A DNA stretch of 64,000 bases from assembly GCA_002813105.2 (NCBI GenBank), contig CP017966.2:496001-560000 (forward strand), written 5' to 3'. The first letter of the stretch is position 1. Each line of letters starts with the position of its first letter. The DNA comes from Methanosarcinales archaeon Met12 (GTDB lineage Archaea; Halobacteriota; UBA148; JAJOKI01). The position numbers and the translations under genes are program-made. This document shows positions 32,548 through 40,949 of the stretch, one piece after another. The notes under the pieces were generated by a model, which saw only the letters and a program-made list of their open reading frames with translations, was not told the DNA's origin and searched no databases.

Positions 32548-33565
32548 AGCAACCGAAAAAAACGTAACTCTCGCGCACGGTGCCGGCGGAGAACTCATGC
32601 AAAAGTTAATTAGCGAAATTATCGTCAAGAACGTGTCCAACAACCGCGCCGGCAGCGTCGGCCTGCTCGACCTTGATGACGGCGCGACGATATCGATTGG
32701 AGGCTCCGAGATCGTATTTACTACCGATAGTTATGTTATCAAGCCGCTGTTTTTTCCTGGCGGAAACATCGGAAAAGTTGCTGCCGCAGGGACCATAAAC
32801 GATTTAGCGGTCATGGGCGCCCGCCCCATCGCATTGTCAAGCAGCATCATCATGGAAGAGGGGTTTCCGCTTGACGACCTGGAAAAGATAGTTAAGTCCA
32901 TGGATGAAGTGGTCGGAGAGGTCGGAGCAGCAATAATCACTGGTGACACCAAGGTGATGGAAAGGGGGGCGTTGGACGGCCTGGTAATCAACACAGCAGG
33001 TATCGGCGTTGCAAACGAGTTGATACGCGACTCTGGTTTGAATGTCGGTGACAAAATCATCGTCACAGGAACGATAGGAGACCATGGCACATCGCTTTTA
33101 TCGTTCAGGGAGGGATTCAGTTTTGAGACCGAGCTCGAATCCGATACCGCGCCATTGTGGGATGTGATCAAGGCGGCACTGGATGTGGGCGGAATTACCG
33201 CGATGAAGGACCCCACCAGGGGCGGGCTGACATCCGCGCTAAACGAAATGGCAAGAAAAAGCGGCGTTGGAATATCTATCGAAGAAGAGCAAGTCCCTCT
33301 GAAGGAAGGGGTCAAAGCAGCGTCAGAGATGCTCGGGATCGACCCGCTGGAGGTGGCAAATGAGGGCAAGGCGATCATTTGCGTGCGGCCAGAGAGTGCC
33401 AAAGCAGTTCTTGTTGCCATACGTGGGACGGCATATGGGAAGGATGCGCAGATAATTGGAGAAGCAATCGAAGGGCACAAGGGAAAAGTCGTTTTAGAAA
33501 CCGCACTTGGGGGAAAGAGGTATATTGAAACGCCTTTAGGGGACCCAGTTCCGAGGGTGTGTTGA
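32534..33565 (+). CDS. hypE: Carbamoyl dehydratase HypE
   Basis: HypE dehydrates the carbamoyl group placed on its C-terminal Cys by HypF to a thiocyanate and passes cyanide to HypCD. This 343-residue AIR-synthase-like protein starts with the LAHGAGGELMQKLI region (about 13-26) and includes DSYVIKPLFFPGGNIGKVA (about 65-83), TGDTKVMERG and KDPTRGGLTSALNEMA. The required C-terminus PRVC is intact. It is the last full gene of hypCDABE. A short remnant of a hydrogenase maturation protease follows 9 nt later. Confidence 0.95.
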   Translation: MPAGKATEKNVTLAHGAGGELMQKLISEIIVKNVSNNRAGSVGLLDLDDGATISIGGSEIVFTTDSYVIKPLFFPGGNIGKVAAAGTINDLAVMGARPIALSSSIIMEEGFPLDDLEKIVKSMDEVVGEVGAAIITGDTKVMERGALDGLVINTAGIGVANELIRDSGLNVGDKIIVTGTIGDHGTSLLSFREGFSFETELESDTAPLWDVIKAALDVGGITAMKDPTRGGLTSALNEMARKSGVGISIEEEQVPLKEGVKAASEMLGIDPLEVANEGKAIICVRPESAKAVLVAIRGTAYGKDAQIIGEAIEGHKGKVVLETALGGKRYIETPLGDPVPRVC

Positions 33566-33574
33566 GGTGTTTTT

Positions 33575-33688
33575 TTGAGGGTCGTCGTTTTGTGCTGTGG
33601 AAATATCTTGGCTGCCGACGACGGTTTTGGCATCCATGTTTTAGAGGAACTAGAGGTCGGTCCAGAGTTTAGCCTGGATTACAAATAA
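33575..33688 (+). pseudogene. Truncated hydrogenase maturation protease (HycI/FrhD-like)
   Basis: From a TTG at 33575 the frame encodes 37 residues: RVVVLCCGNILAADDGFGIH then VLEELEVGPEF and a stop. This is the N-terminal nickel-sensing part of the endopeptidases that trim the [NiFe]-hydrogenase large subunit, where GNxLxxDDGFG is the signature. Full proteins have about 150 residues, so some three quarters are missing. It sits directly after hypE in the maturation operon, as an intact protease gene might. It could be a decayed gene or a deletion product. A functional short peptide is unlikely. Confidence 0.65.
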
Positions 33689-33706
33689 CCCCACAAGCCC
33701 CCCTAT

Positions 33707-34816
33707 TTATTTTTTTGGGGGTTTAACTTTTCTCTCCATCACAAGCGTCAGAACATCTTCGTCTCTCAGGGTATGCTCAAGGCCAACCCTCTGCCCCCTG
33801 TGTTTCACGGATCTGCCCCATACTTGCGCATATCTAAACTTTCTCTTAAAATCTCTGTGAACGCGATCGCAGACATCACTGACACTTGACCCCTTCATGA
33901 GTATCATGGGCGCTTGATTCACGCCCTCGCCCCGTGGCTTCATATAGATGCGGATAAACCCTAACTTCTCAAAAATAGCATCCTTGAGGTCATCAAGACC
34001 CGACCCATGTTCTGCAGAGATCAAAATCGCATCATTTGGTATCGGCAAGTCTTCAAGGGCATTATCCCCAAATGAAATCAAGTCCAGCTTGTTCAACACC
34101 TGCAGAGCAGGCACATATTTTCTGGTGCCAAGAATTATATCGATGAATTGATCTATCGTTATGTTTTCACGGATAAGCACATCTGCATTATGAATTTTAA
34201 AATCATTCAAGATCGAGCGCATCGCCATCTCATCGATTTCGCATTCGGTCGTTCTATTAATGATAATGCCGCCTGTGGCTTTTCTACGAATCGTAACATT
34301 GGGGGGCAATTCGTTGATGCGCACCCCAGCGCCAAATAATTCTTTTTTAAGCACGTTTAGGTGCTCCAGGTGGAATATATCGGTCATCAGCAATAGGAGG
34401 TCTGCACTTCGTATGACAGACAGCACCTCTTTTCCGTGCCCTTTACCCGCAGCAGCACCCTCTATTAAACCAGGGACGTCGAGCAATTGTATATGTGCTC
34501 CCCTATGAACGAGAGAGCCTGGGATGACACCTATAGTGGTAAAATCATAGTCGGCAACTTGAGACTGCGCACTGGTGAGTTTATTGAGCAGTGTGGATTT
34601 TCCGACAGAAGGAAAACCGACCAGGATGACGGTTGCATCGCCAGATTTCTTAACCGAATATCCCCCTCCACCCCTCCGTTTCCTGGTGGATTGAACGTCT
34701 TCTTTCAACCTGGCCAATTTCGCCTTCAGTCTGCCGATATGGACCTGGGTCGCCTTATTGTAAGGGGTTCTCCGAATCTCGTCCTCTATGGCTTTGATGT
34801 CATCTTCAATGCCCAT
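33707..34816 (-). CDS. DRG/Rbg-family GTPase (Obg-HflX superfamily)
   Basis: This translation-associated GTPase of about 369 residues is related to eukaryotic DRG. After an N-terminal helical part it has G1 GFPSVGKSTLLNKL (about 67-80), G2 in FTTIGVIPG, G3 DVPGLIEGAA (about 110-119) and G4 NKLDLI (about 261-266). The C-terminal TGS domain begins near 292 (FIRIYMKPRGE) and ends with DEDVLTLVMERK. The frame continues to 34840, but ATG 34816 (MGIEDDIKAIEDE) matches family N-termini. It lies last in a leftward run of genes starting at the Sm-like protein. Confidence 0.9.
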   Translation of the reverse strand: MGIEDDIKAIEDEIRRTPYNKATQVHIGRLKAKLARLKEDVQSTRKRRGGGGYSVKKSGDATVILVGFPSVGKSTLLNKLTSAQSQVADYDFTTIGVIPGSLVHRGAHIQLLDVPGLIEGAAAGKGHGKEVLSVIRSADLLLLMTDIFHLEHLNVLKKELFGAGVRINELPPNVTIRRKATGGIIINRTTECEIDEMAMRSILNDFKIHNADVLIRENITIDQFIDIILGTRKYVPALQVLNKLDLISFGDNALEDLPIPNDAILISAEHGSGLDDLKDAIFEKLGFIRIYMKPRGEGVNQAPMILMKGSSVSDVCDRVHRDFKRKFRYAQVWGRSVKHRGQRVGLEHTLRDEDVLTLVMERKVKPPKK

Positions 34817-34845
34817 GTACATCCACCATCTTTGGCCCAACCCGT

Positions 34846-35349
34846 TTAGCCTTGTTGTCTGACGCCGGTATTGATGAGGATGCGCTTCCTTGTATTGCTT
34901 TTTTTATTCCATACTTCAACTAGATATATGTCAGGATATTTGGACACGATATGCTCCATCCAGACATTAAAAAGCGCGTTATGTTCAGGTAGATGGTCCG
35001 ACCCTCTTTGAACCCTCAGTTTGTTGATGTGGTGCATTAAATCGACCATGGACATGCGTGCAACTCTTGATTTGTGCCCGATATTATCGTTCCACCACCC
35101 AGGCAATTCCTTTTCCATGGCGTCGATAAACCCCCCAGGGGGCAATTTTCTTTTAAAGTCATCAACAACGTAGAAATGACAATCGTCTTCATTTTCCTCG
35201 TCGATACCAAAGTAGCATTTCGCTGCAAATAACGCCAAATCACGGTCGCTCATATCATTCATATTTGTTATAATTAAAGGATTTCTTGATACATAAAAGT
35301 ATAAGTGCGTCCCCTTTAAAATAACGTTCACACCAATGCTTGAATCCAT
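34846..35349 (-). CDS. Hypothetical protein, unknown family
   Basis: This protein of up to 167 residues has mixed helix and strand character and no cysteine cluster or P-loop. Recognisable features are an acidic stretch (FGIDEENEDDCHFYVVDDF, about 47-65), a Trp-rich turn (LPGWWNDNIG) and a basic C-terminus (NKKSNTRKRIL). The frame start at 35349 overlaps the upstream gene by 22 nt. The ATG at 35262 (MNDMSDRDLALF) is a good alternative, giving 138 residues. It may be co-transcribed with the Myb-like gene and the DRG GTPase. I do not recognise it. Confidence 0.6.
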   Translation of the reverse strand: MDSSIGVNVILKGTHLYFYVSRNPLIITNMNDMSDRDLALFAAKCYFGIDEENEDDCHFYVVDDFKRKLPPGGFIDAMEKELPGWWNDNIGHKSRVARMSMVDLMHHINKLRVQRGSDHLPEHNALFNVWMEHIVSKYPDIYLVEVWNKKSNTRKRILINTGVRQQG

Positions 35350-35729
35350 TCGTTAAGCAGGGCACAGTATTCAGGTCGACATTCCTCGGTACAGCCACAG
35401 CACGGTGTAATCATGCCTCCTGCCATCAGCAACTCGAATTTTGCATCTTGAGGTCTCCTGAAATCCTTTACCGACCTGCCACCTGCCTGGACGATTCTCT
35501 CAATAGTTATCGGGCTAAGTCCCCTCTCCTCCGCCAACTCTTCTATTGACCTGTCCTTAAGCAAATCAAAAGAAAACCACTTCGGGATTTTTCTGGCTTT
35601 CATGACCCTCGATATTTTTTTCCTGATGCTTGCCCACGACCTATTTTGGAACAATTTTAGTAATTCGTCTTTTGATGATGAAATATGCTTTCTAAGCAGG
35701 TTGATTTCATCATCAGTCCAGCATTTCAT
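35328..35729 (-). CDS. Myb/SANT-like helical protein with C-terminal cysteine cluster
   Basis: This 133-residue protein begins with a Myb/SANT-like tri-helix: WTDDEINLLRKHISSSKDEL (about 4-23) then FQNRSWASIRKKISRVM. Its middle carries a second helix-turn-helix pattern (SIEELAEERGLSPITIERIV, about 64-83). The end contains CCGCTEECRPEYC (about 109-121), which could bind zinc or an Fe-S cluster. The pieces suggest a DNA-binding protein with a metal site, perhaps a redox-sensing regulator, but that is inference. It lies 6 nt after the Sm-like gene and overlaps the next gene. Confidence 0.65.
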   Translation of the reverse strand: MKCWTDDEINLLRKHISSSKDELLKLFQNRSWASIRKKISRVMKARKIPKWFSFDLLKDRSIEELAEERGLSPITIERIVQAGGRSVKDFRRPQDAKFELLMAGGMITPCCGCTEECRPEYCALLNEWIQALV

Positions 35730-35735
35730 ATCATC

Positions 35736-35960
35736 TCACTCGTTGATAGGGTTTATGAAAATTATATTATTTCCACGTATAATCACCGAACCCAGCGCCC
35801 TTGATTTTTCGCCATCGAGTAATTCGACTGTATTCACCACGTGAAGGTTCAAATAATCGTCCGCGCTCTTCAGCATGCCCTCGAGAACGTATTTTTTGCC
35901 CTTCATCTCGATCCGAATTTTGGAACCGACCAACTCTTGAACCTTCTTATTTGGAAACAA
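35736..35960 (-). CDS. Sm-like (Lsm) RNA-binding protein
   Basis: This 74-residue archaeal Sm-like protein forms ring-shaped oligomers that bind U-rich RNA. The Sm1 motif runs through VGSKIRIEMKGKKYVLEGML with the conserved G and a DDYLNLHV segment (about 34-41). The Sm2 motif appears as LGSVIIRGNNIIFI (about 56-69). Length is typical. Many archaea place lsm next to ribosomal protein L37e, but here a Myb-like protein follows instead. Confidence 0.9.
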   Translation of the reverse strand: MFPNKKVQELVGSKIRIEMKGKKYVLEGMLKSADDYLNLHVVNTVELLDGEKSRALGSVIIRGNNIIFINPINE

Positions 35961-36065
35961 AGTAAAACTCCCTCTTCTTTTATGCGCCCTCTGTATCTAT
36001 AATTTGCCATCTTGATAATCTAACTTCTTCTCCATATTATATCATATTTCGAACATTGCTTCAGA

Positions 36066-36365
36066 TAGCCCAGCACGGATTCGAACCGTGGTCACAAGGT
36101 GTCTCCCACAACCTGTAAACAGGTTGATCATTTGACCCGTTTCCGCTTTCGCTTCAACGGGTCGATATGTTCCAACTGCAAAGGGTTGCTCATTTTGACG
36201 ACCTACCTTTCTATTTCATTGCATTCGATAGGTCATGGTCTTTTTATGTAATTTGATGGTGCTACTGAGCTCGCAAAGCGAGCGAATGTAGCACATTTTT
36301 GATCAAACTTTTATGTAAAAGTTTGGTCCAGAGCCTTGTATGATTGACCGCTACACCACCGGGCT
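36066..36365 (-). tRNA. tRNA-Gln (CTG) with a 227-nt intron
   Basis: The two exons (36328-36365 and 36066-36100) fold into a complete 73-nt tRNA. The acceptor is AGCCCGG/CTGGGCT with A73, the D stem lies in the GTGT region, and the anticodon stem is CAAGG/CCTTG. The loop is CTCTGGA with anticodon CTG and the T arm is CACGG-TTCGAAT-CCGTG. The intron (36101-36327) sits after position 37, the canonical archaeal place. It is about 227 nt and dense in hairpins: CAAACTTTTA/TAAAAGTTTG, GTGCTAC...GTAGCAC with an inner GCTCGC/GCGAGC, GACCCGTT/AACGGGTC and CAACCTG/CAGGTTG. CCA is not encoded. It lies 4 nt after cofE on the same strand. Confidence 0.88.
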
Positions 36366-36369
36366 AATA

Positions 36370-37125
36370 TCATCTATACCGAAAGGTACTCATATATATA
36401 CATTCTTCTGGCGATAAATCCATCTTTTGTGATGGCTTCTCGGTCAATTTGATCGGAGCACCCCGTATTAGCACCATGGGAACCTGTTCGTCAGCTTCCC
36501 CCATCAAGAGCTGCGCCGCAGAAGCCAAATCATCAGCTATCGCCCTGAACGTCATCTGCAATCTCCTCCCGAATATGTCTTTCTTTCCCCTGAGGTCCTC
36601 TACCGCCTCCATCCCAGCGGTTGCCAGTGCAACTCCAATAACACCTTTTTTAAGTGGAATAGTTCTGCTGTCGGCAATTATCGTGCCAACTCTCTTACCG
36701 GTCCTTTTCTTGATACTCCTCCTGATACGTTCCGCCTCTCTGAAAGGATGCACAGGCAGCAGGACGACATGACCCTCTGGGGCGTTGGAGACATCCACGC
36801 CCGCATTGACGGTAAACCACCCATCCTTGACCGTCAGCAATATCTTTTCCATGCCTCCACATATCTCATCTGCTTCCTGAAGAATGACCTCGACGACGGC
36901 CGGGTCCATCTTATAAATCTCTGCCATCCCCATCGCAGCATTGGAGGGGGAAATCTGGTCCAACCTCTGCAGCCTGCCCTGGGCAGTGGCGACCACCGAC
37001 TCCGCAATGACCAGGACATCTCCGTCCTCGATGTCCAGCTTTTCCCTTGTCAGCACGCTCATCAATATCTCGACGAGATCGTGTCCAGGTTCAATCAAAG
37101 GCGTTTTAATGGGATATAAAATCAT
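36370..37125 (-). CDS. cofE: Coenzyme F420-0:L-glutamate ligase CofE
   Basis: CofE adds the glutamate residues to F420-0 using GTP, completing coenzyme F420. This 251-residue protein has the family layout: an N-terminal strand ILYPIKTPLIEPGHDLVEIL (1-20 region), GDVLVIAESVVATAQGR (about 35-51), GTIIADSRTIPLKKGVIGVA (about 147-166) and MEAVEDLRGKKDIFGR. Its length matches the archaeal single-domain form. It lies 18 nt after folP and just before the intron-bearing tRNA-Gln, in one leftward cofactor operon. It indicates an F420-dependent metabolism. Confidence 0.93.
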   Translation of the reverse strand: MILYPIKTPLIEPGHDLVEILMSVLTREKLDIEDGDVLVIAESVVATAQGRLQRLDQISPSNAAMGMAEIYKMDPAVVEVILQEADEICGGMEKILLTVKDGWFTVNAGVDVSNAPEGHVVLLPVHPFREAERIRRSIKKRTGKRVGTIIADSRTIPLKKGVIGVALATAGMEAVEDLRGKKDIFGRRLQMTFRAIADDLASAAQLLMGEADEQVPMVLIRGAPIKLTEKPSQKMDLSPEECIYMSTFRYR

Positions 37126-37143
37126 TTTCTGTCCCAGGAGCTA

Positions 37144-38361
37144 TCACCTATTATCGTTCTTTTGCAATGCCAAAGCATCTTGAATCAACTCTCCGATCAT
37201 GGGTAAATTAAGCGACTGCATTCTCAGCTTGTGGACCAAACTTTTGATCTGCGCCACCGTGCCGAGAAGCAACACGTCTGCCACTTCTATCTCGCCAGAT
37301 ATCGCCCCCCTGTGAATGGCAGCGTCCCCCCCTCTTGCGAGCATTTCCTGTTTAATAACAAGAGCCTCCGGCGCTGTCACGTTTTTGATGAACATGGACA
37401 TGGAGACCGTCTTGTCCTTCATTATTTTTATACCAGTATCGGTCACGTTGATGGACTTCATCAAATCTATCGAATCTTCTGGCTTCTTTATGCAATCGAT
37501 TATGATAACTTGGCGACCATCTTTTTCCACTGTGATAGGTCTGCTCCGCACCGTCTCTGCCATCTTAATAGTATCTATCGTTTCTTTTACGTCGTGCGTC
37601 CGAACTATATGTGCACCTTTATATACGGCAATGGCAGTGCATGTTAGGGTACCCGCCAACCGATCAGATGGGCTTGGCTTACCTAAAACACCACCGATAA
37701 AGGATTTACGCGACACTGCTACCAAAACGGGTCTGCCAAGGACTTTAAATCGTTCAAAATTATCTAACAGCGCCAGGTCACATTCATGCGTCTTCTCGGG
37801 GACCCACCTGCCTATGCCCGGGTCGATGACGATATCAGTTATTCCGCCGTTCTCTGCCATACAGATGCTCTCGACCAACGCGGCCTTGGTTTCTGAGAAC
37901 GTGAGACAGTCACCTGGCACCTTTTTGGTCGCCATTAGTATTACCGGCGCATCGAAGTCTGACGCCGTCTTCACCATATCCTGGTCGTTTTTTAGTCCAC
38001 TGATGTCGTTGATGACATTGGCGCCCATACTCAGGGATTTTTTTGCGATGCTTGCATACTGCGTATCGATCGAGATGGGCACATCGACTACGTCTAAAAC
38101 GCTTTTTAGCGCTGGCAACAGGCGCCCCACCTCTTCTTGCACAGAAATCGGTTTCACGCCAGGGGCGGTGGACCTCGCCCCGATGTCAAGTATGTCAGCA
38201 CCCTCTTCGACCATCATGGATGCCCTCTCTGCAACTTGATTTCCACTGACTATGGAGCCCTTGTAAAACGACTCCTCGCTGAGGTTTATCACACCCATGA
38301 CCCTCGTCGGATGAAGGTCGCCAACCTTCATGCCTACTATTTCAGCATCAATTAACGTCAT
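37144..38361 (-). CDS. folP: Archaeal dihydropteroate synthase
   Basis: This DHPS-like TIM barrel joins a pterin diphosphate to an aryl amine in folate or methanopterin synthesis. The 405 residues divide into the barrel (about 1-280) and an archaeal C-terminal extension. Barrel motifs include RVMGVINLSEESF (about 19-31), ILDIGARSTAPG (about 57-68), SIDTQYASIAKKSL, NDISGL and VSRKSFIGGVLG (about 217-228). The extension (about 285-405) has no clear enzymatic motif. It sits between the AICAR transformylase gene and cofE, placing pterin, purine and F420 synthesis in one operon. Whether the product is folate or a methanopterin is not decided by sequence. Confidence 0.88.
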   Translation of the reverse strand: MTLIDAEIVGMKVGDLHPTRVMGVINLSEESFYKGSIVSGNQVAERASMMVEEGADILDIGARSTAPGVKPISVQEEVGRLLPALKSVLDVVDVPISIDTQYASIAKKSLSMGANVINDISGLKNDQDMVKTASDFDAPVILMATKKVPGDCLTFSETKAALVESICMAENGGITDIVIDPGIGRWVPEKTHECDLALLDNFERFKVLGRPVLVAVSRKSFIGGVLGKPSPSDRLAGTLTCTAIAVYKGAHIVRTHDVKETIDTIKMAETVRSRPITVEKDGRQVIIIDCIKKPEDSIDLMKSINVTDTGIKIMKDKTVSMSMFIKNVTAPEALVIKQEMLARGGDAAIHRGAISGEIEVADVLLLGTVAQIKSLVHKLRMQSLNLPMIGELIQDALALQKNDNR

Positions 38362-38367
38362 ATCGCC

Positions 38368-39303
38368 TCAGTGCTTAAAGTGCCTTATTCCAGTAAATAC
38401 CATCGCCATGTCGTGCTCATTTGCCGCCGCGATGACCTCCTCATCTCTGATGGAGCCACCGGGCTGTATGATCGCCGTAACACCTGCCTTTGCCGCTGCG
38501 TCTATTCCATCTCTAAATGGGAAAAATGCGTCTGAAGCCAGAACACATCCCTTTTCTCCTGCCTTTTTCACCGCCATCTCGACGGAGTCCACCCTGCTCA
38601 TCTGCCCTGCGCCGATGCCAGCAGTCCGCTCGTCCTTGATGAGTACTATTGCATTGGATTTTACGTGTTTGGCAACCCTCCATGCAAACGACAAAGACAC
38701 CATCTCCTCATCAGTGGGCGACCGCTCGGTCACGACTTTCAACACGTCGACGTCCGCCACGTCCATATCCTGCACAAGCAGTCCGCCTACAACCTTTTTC
38801 ATATCTTTTCCCGCGGTCTTGGTAAGCGCCCCCACCCTCAACAGTCTCAGGTCCTTCTTCTGCTTCAGTATTTTTAGCGATTTTTCATCGTAATCTGAGA
38901 CGATAACTGCTTCCTTGAAGACCGATGCAATTTCTTTCGCGGTCTCAGCATCGCATTCTCTGTTCAACGCAACTATGCCGCCAAACGCCGACATCGGATC
39001 GCACGCATGCGCCTTTTGATATGCCTCTAAAATCGTTTCGCCACATGCGACGCCACATGGATTGGTGTGCTTGACTATCACGGCCGCCGGTTTCTCGAAT
39101 TCTTTCACCATTTCAAGTGCAGCATCCAGATCAACGATATTGTTGAACGACAACTCTTTTCCATGTAACTGTGTTGCATTGGCTACGCAGGCCCCCTTGA
39201 ATCCCAAGTCTCTGTAGAATGTCGCCTTTTGATGTGGATTCTCTCCATATCTCAGGTCCTGAACCTTCTCGAAACTCAGATTTAAACGTTCTTTCTCTCT
39301 CAT
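38368..39303 (-). CDS. purH: AICAR transformylase (PurH C-terminal domain only)
   Basis: This enzyme formylates AICAR with 10-formyl-tetrahydrofolate in step nine of purine synthesis. The 311-residue protein corresponds to the transformylase domain alone: it starts [14 protein letters not shown] (about 17-30) and has [14 protein letters not shown] (about 75-88), the catalytic Lys-His pair. [14 protein letters not shown] and the C-terminal [15 protein letters not shown] complete it. The IMP cyclohydrolase domain that normally precedes it is absent, so another enzyme such as PurO must close the ring. It implies folate-type one-carbon carriers, consistent with purN, folD and glyA in this window. 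It lies 4 nt after thiC. Confidence 0.93.
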   Translation of the reverse strand: MREKERLNLSFEKVQDLRYGENPHQKATFYRDLGFKGACVANATQLHGKELSFNNIVDLDAALEMVKEFEKPAAVIVKHTNPCGVACGETILEAYQKAHACDPMSAFGGIVALNRECDAETAKEIASVFKEAVIVSDYDEKSLKILKQKKDLRLLRVGALTKTAGKDMKKVVGGLLVQDMDVADVDVLKVVTERSPTDEEMVSLSFAWRVAKHVKSNAIVLIKDERTAGIGAGQMSRVDSVEMAVKKAGEKGCVLASDAFFPFRDGIDAAAKAGVTAIIQPGGSIRDEEVIAAANEHDMAMVFTGIRHFKH

Positions 39304-39307
39304 ACAA

Positions 39308-40528
39308 TCAACTCCCGAGGTACTTATCCATTATTTCCAGCGCACAATATTCTCCGCACATCGTGCATCCTTCCTGAGAATGTATCTCTCGCGCCCTCTC
39401 CTCATCCAATGCGAACTTGAACTGCCCTTCCCAATTGCGACCTCGCCGCATCATGGCTAATTTCAAGTCCCTGTCAGAGAGGCCATATTTTATCGTGTCA
39501 CCGATATGGGCGGCTATGCGAAAGGCGATCACGCCCTCTCTGACGTGTTCCAGGTCTGGCAAGGCCAAATGTTCGGATGGTGTCACGGCGCATAGATAGT
39601 CTGCACCCGCTCCACTGGCGAGGCTCGCTCCAACGCATGCGGCGATATGGTCATAGCCCACCGCGACATCGATGGGCAACGGCCCTGCCACGAAAAGCGG
39701 TCGATTTCTGGTAACCTCTTTATGGTATTTCACATATTTCTCTATATCCCTTGCCCAAATATGTCCTCCCATTCCTTCGATGATGACCTGGATGCCCGCG
39801 TCGTTGGCGCGATCTGCAAGTTCTGTATTTGCCTTTATTTCCTGTAGTTGCGGACCATCCTGCATATCGTGAACGCATCCGCTTCGCATCGCATTTCCAA
39901 GCGATAGGACCACGTCATTATCATGTACGATGTCAAGTATGTCGTCAAATCCCTCTTGAAAGGGGTTTTCACTATTATGCTCGAGCATCCAGGCTGCTGT
40001 GAACGCCCCCCCTTTGGAGACCATGCCCATCGTGCGCTCTTTTAGCAGCGGCAATGTCTCCAGTACAAATCCTGCATGTATGACAATCGAGCTGACTCCA
40101 TCCATAACTTGTTTTCGGATCGTTTCGATGATATCCTTCTGTGCCATCTTCTGGAAAGAGCACCTAACAACGGCCTGGTAGATTGGTACCGTCGTAATGG
40201 GGACGGAGACTGCTTGTAAGATTTCTCGACGAATGCCATCTATGTCGCCGCCCATCGAAAGATCAGATACGGTGTCTGCCCCGCATTTCACTGCGACCTT
40301 CGCCTTCTCAACCTCAAGTGCTGGATCAACTGCCACAGAGGATGTACCGATATTCGCATTGATCTTGGTGCGCAATCCCTTACCGATCCCAACGGAGCGC
40401 ATGATCACAATCTCGCCATTCGCCACGCGCTCCCGTACAACCTCCTCATCGATACCCTCTGCGAGAGCGACCCTTTTCATCTCTTCTGTAATTCTGCCCT
40501 GTGTAGCGCTTTCGATCTGCGTCATCAT
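39308..40528 (-). CDS. thiC: Phosphomethylpyrimidine synthase ThiC
   Basis: ThiC is the radical SAM enzyme that turns aminoimidazole ribotide into hydroxymethylpyrimidine phosphate for thiamine. The 406 residues lack the long N-terminal domain of bacterial ThiC, as usual in archaea. Matching segments are [20 protein letters not shown] (about 84-103), [12 protein letters not shown] (about 251-262) and [19 protein letters not shown]. The C-terminal cluster motif reads CTMCGEYC, that is CxxCx3C, one residue shorter than the bacterial CxxCx4C. The enzyme shares AIR with purine synthesis, in keeping with the purH neighbour. ATG 40528 or 40525 are both possible. Confidence 0.93.
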   Translation of the reverse strand: MMTQIESATQGRITEEMKRVALAEGIDEEVVRERVANGEIVIMRSVGIGKGLRTKINANIGTSSVAVDPALEVEKAKVAVKCGADTVSDLSMGGDIDGIRREILQAVSVPITTVPIYQAVVRCSFQKMAQKDIIETIRKQVMDGVSSIVIHAGFVLETLPLLKERTMGMVSKGGAFTAAWMLEHNSENPFQEGFDDILDIVHDNDVVLSLGNAMRSGCVHDMQDGPQLQEIKANTELADRANDAGIQVIIEGMGGHIWARDIEKYVKYHKEVTRNRPLFVAGPLPIDVAVGYDHIAACVGASLASGAGADYLCAVTPSEHLALPDLEHVREGVIAFRIAAHIGDTIKYGLSDRDLKLAMMRRGRNWEGQFKFALDEERAREIHSQEGCTMCGEYCALEIMDKYLGS

Positions 40529-40631
40529 CGTATTATTCCTTCTTATGGTATGCTATATCTCATATAAATTTGGGATACCACAAACGTTTTTAGCAATAAG
40601 ATTAAAATAGGTAAATGTAGGTTGATTTATT

Positions 40632-40802
40632 ATGCTGCCAGAATTAGAATTCACTTTTGGAATAATGCCACAACATATTCACCCGATAATCCAGATAATA
40701 ATTGGCGTTATACTTATCACGATAGGGGCAAACATAACCAAATGGATAGTCAGGGTGTTTGGGATTATCCTGATCATCCTCGGGATTGTGGCTCTGCTAT
40801 AA
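40632..40802 (+). CDS. Small membrane protein
   Basis: This 56-residue ORF encodes two hydrophobic helices: PIIQIIIGVILITIGANI (about 18-35) and FGIILIILGIVALL (about 43-56), joined by a short basic turn TKWIVR. It lies between thiC and the accessory island and has its own start. I do not recognise a family. Confidence 0.5.
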   Translation: MLPELEFTFGIMPQHIHPIIQIIIGVILITIGANITKWIVRVFGIILIILGIVALL

Positions 40803-40867
40803 GGTATTGCAGGTCATAAGGATTTGCAGATGGTCCCATAGTCAATAACCTATGTTGTAATATTCTT

Positions 40868-40949
40868 ACTCTTGGGCAATCAGGAGGAAGTTGTAGTTCT
40901 TGCCGAACCACGATTCACGGGTAGATTTCGTCTTCCATTGGAGTATTGA
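40868..40949 (-). pseudogene. DNA methyltransferase tail relic, copy 1 (short)
   Basis: On the leftward strand one frame reads LQWKTKSTRESWFGKNYNF then LLIAQE and a stop. It aligns with the relics at 42202 and 42922. The FLLI...HEHLYVFRKP end seen there is typical of the C-terminus of DNA modification methylases. Only about 26 codons remain and the stop is premature. It lies directly upstream of the MNT gene. Confidence 0.5.

Noticed and set aside
36101-36327. Box C/D or H/ACA guide RNA within the tRNA-Gln intron
   Set aside because: Only weak C-like (ATGATCA) matches and no paired D box; kept as an open question in the intron finding.
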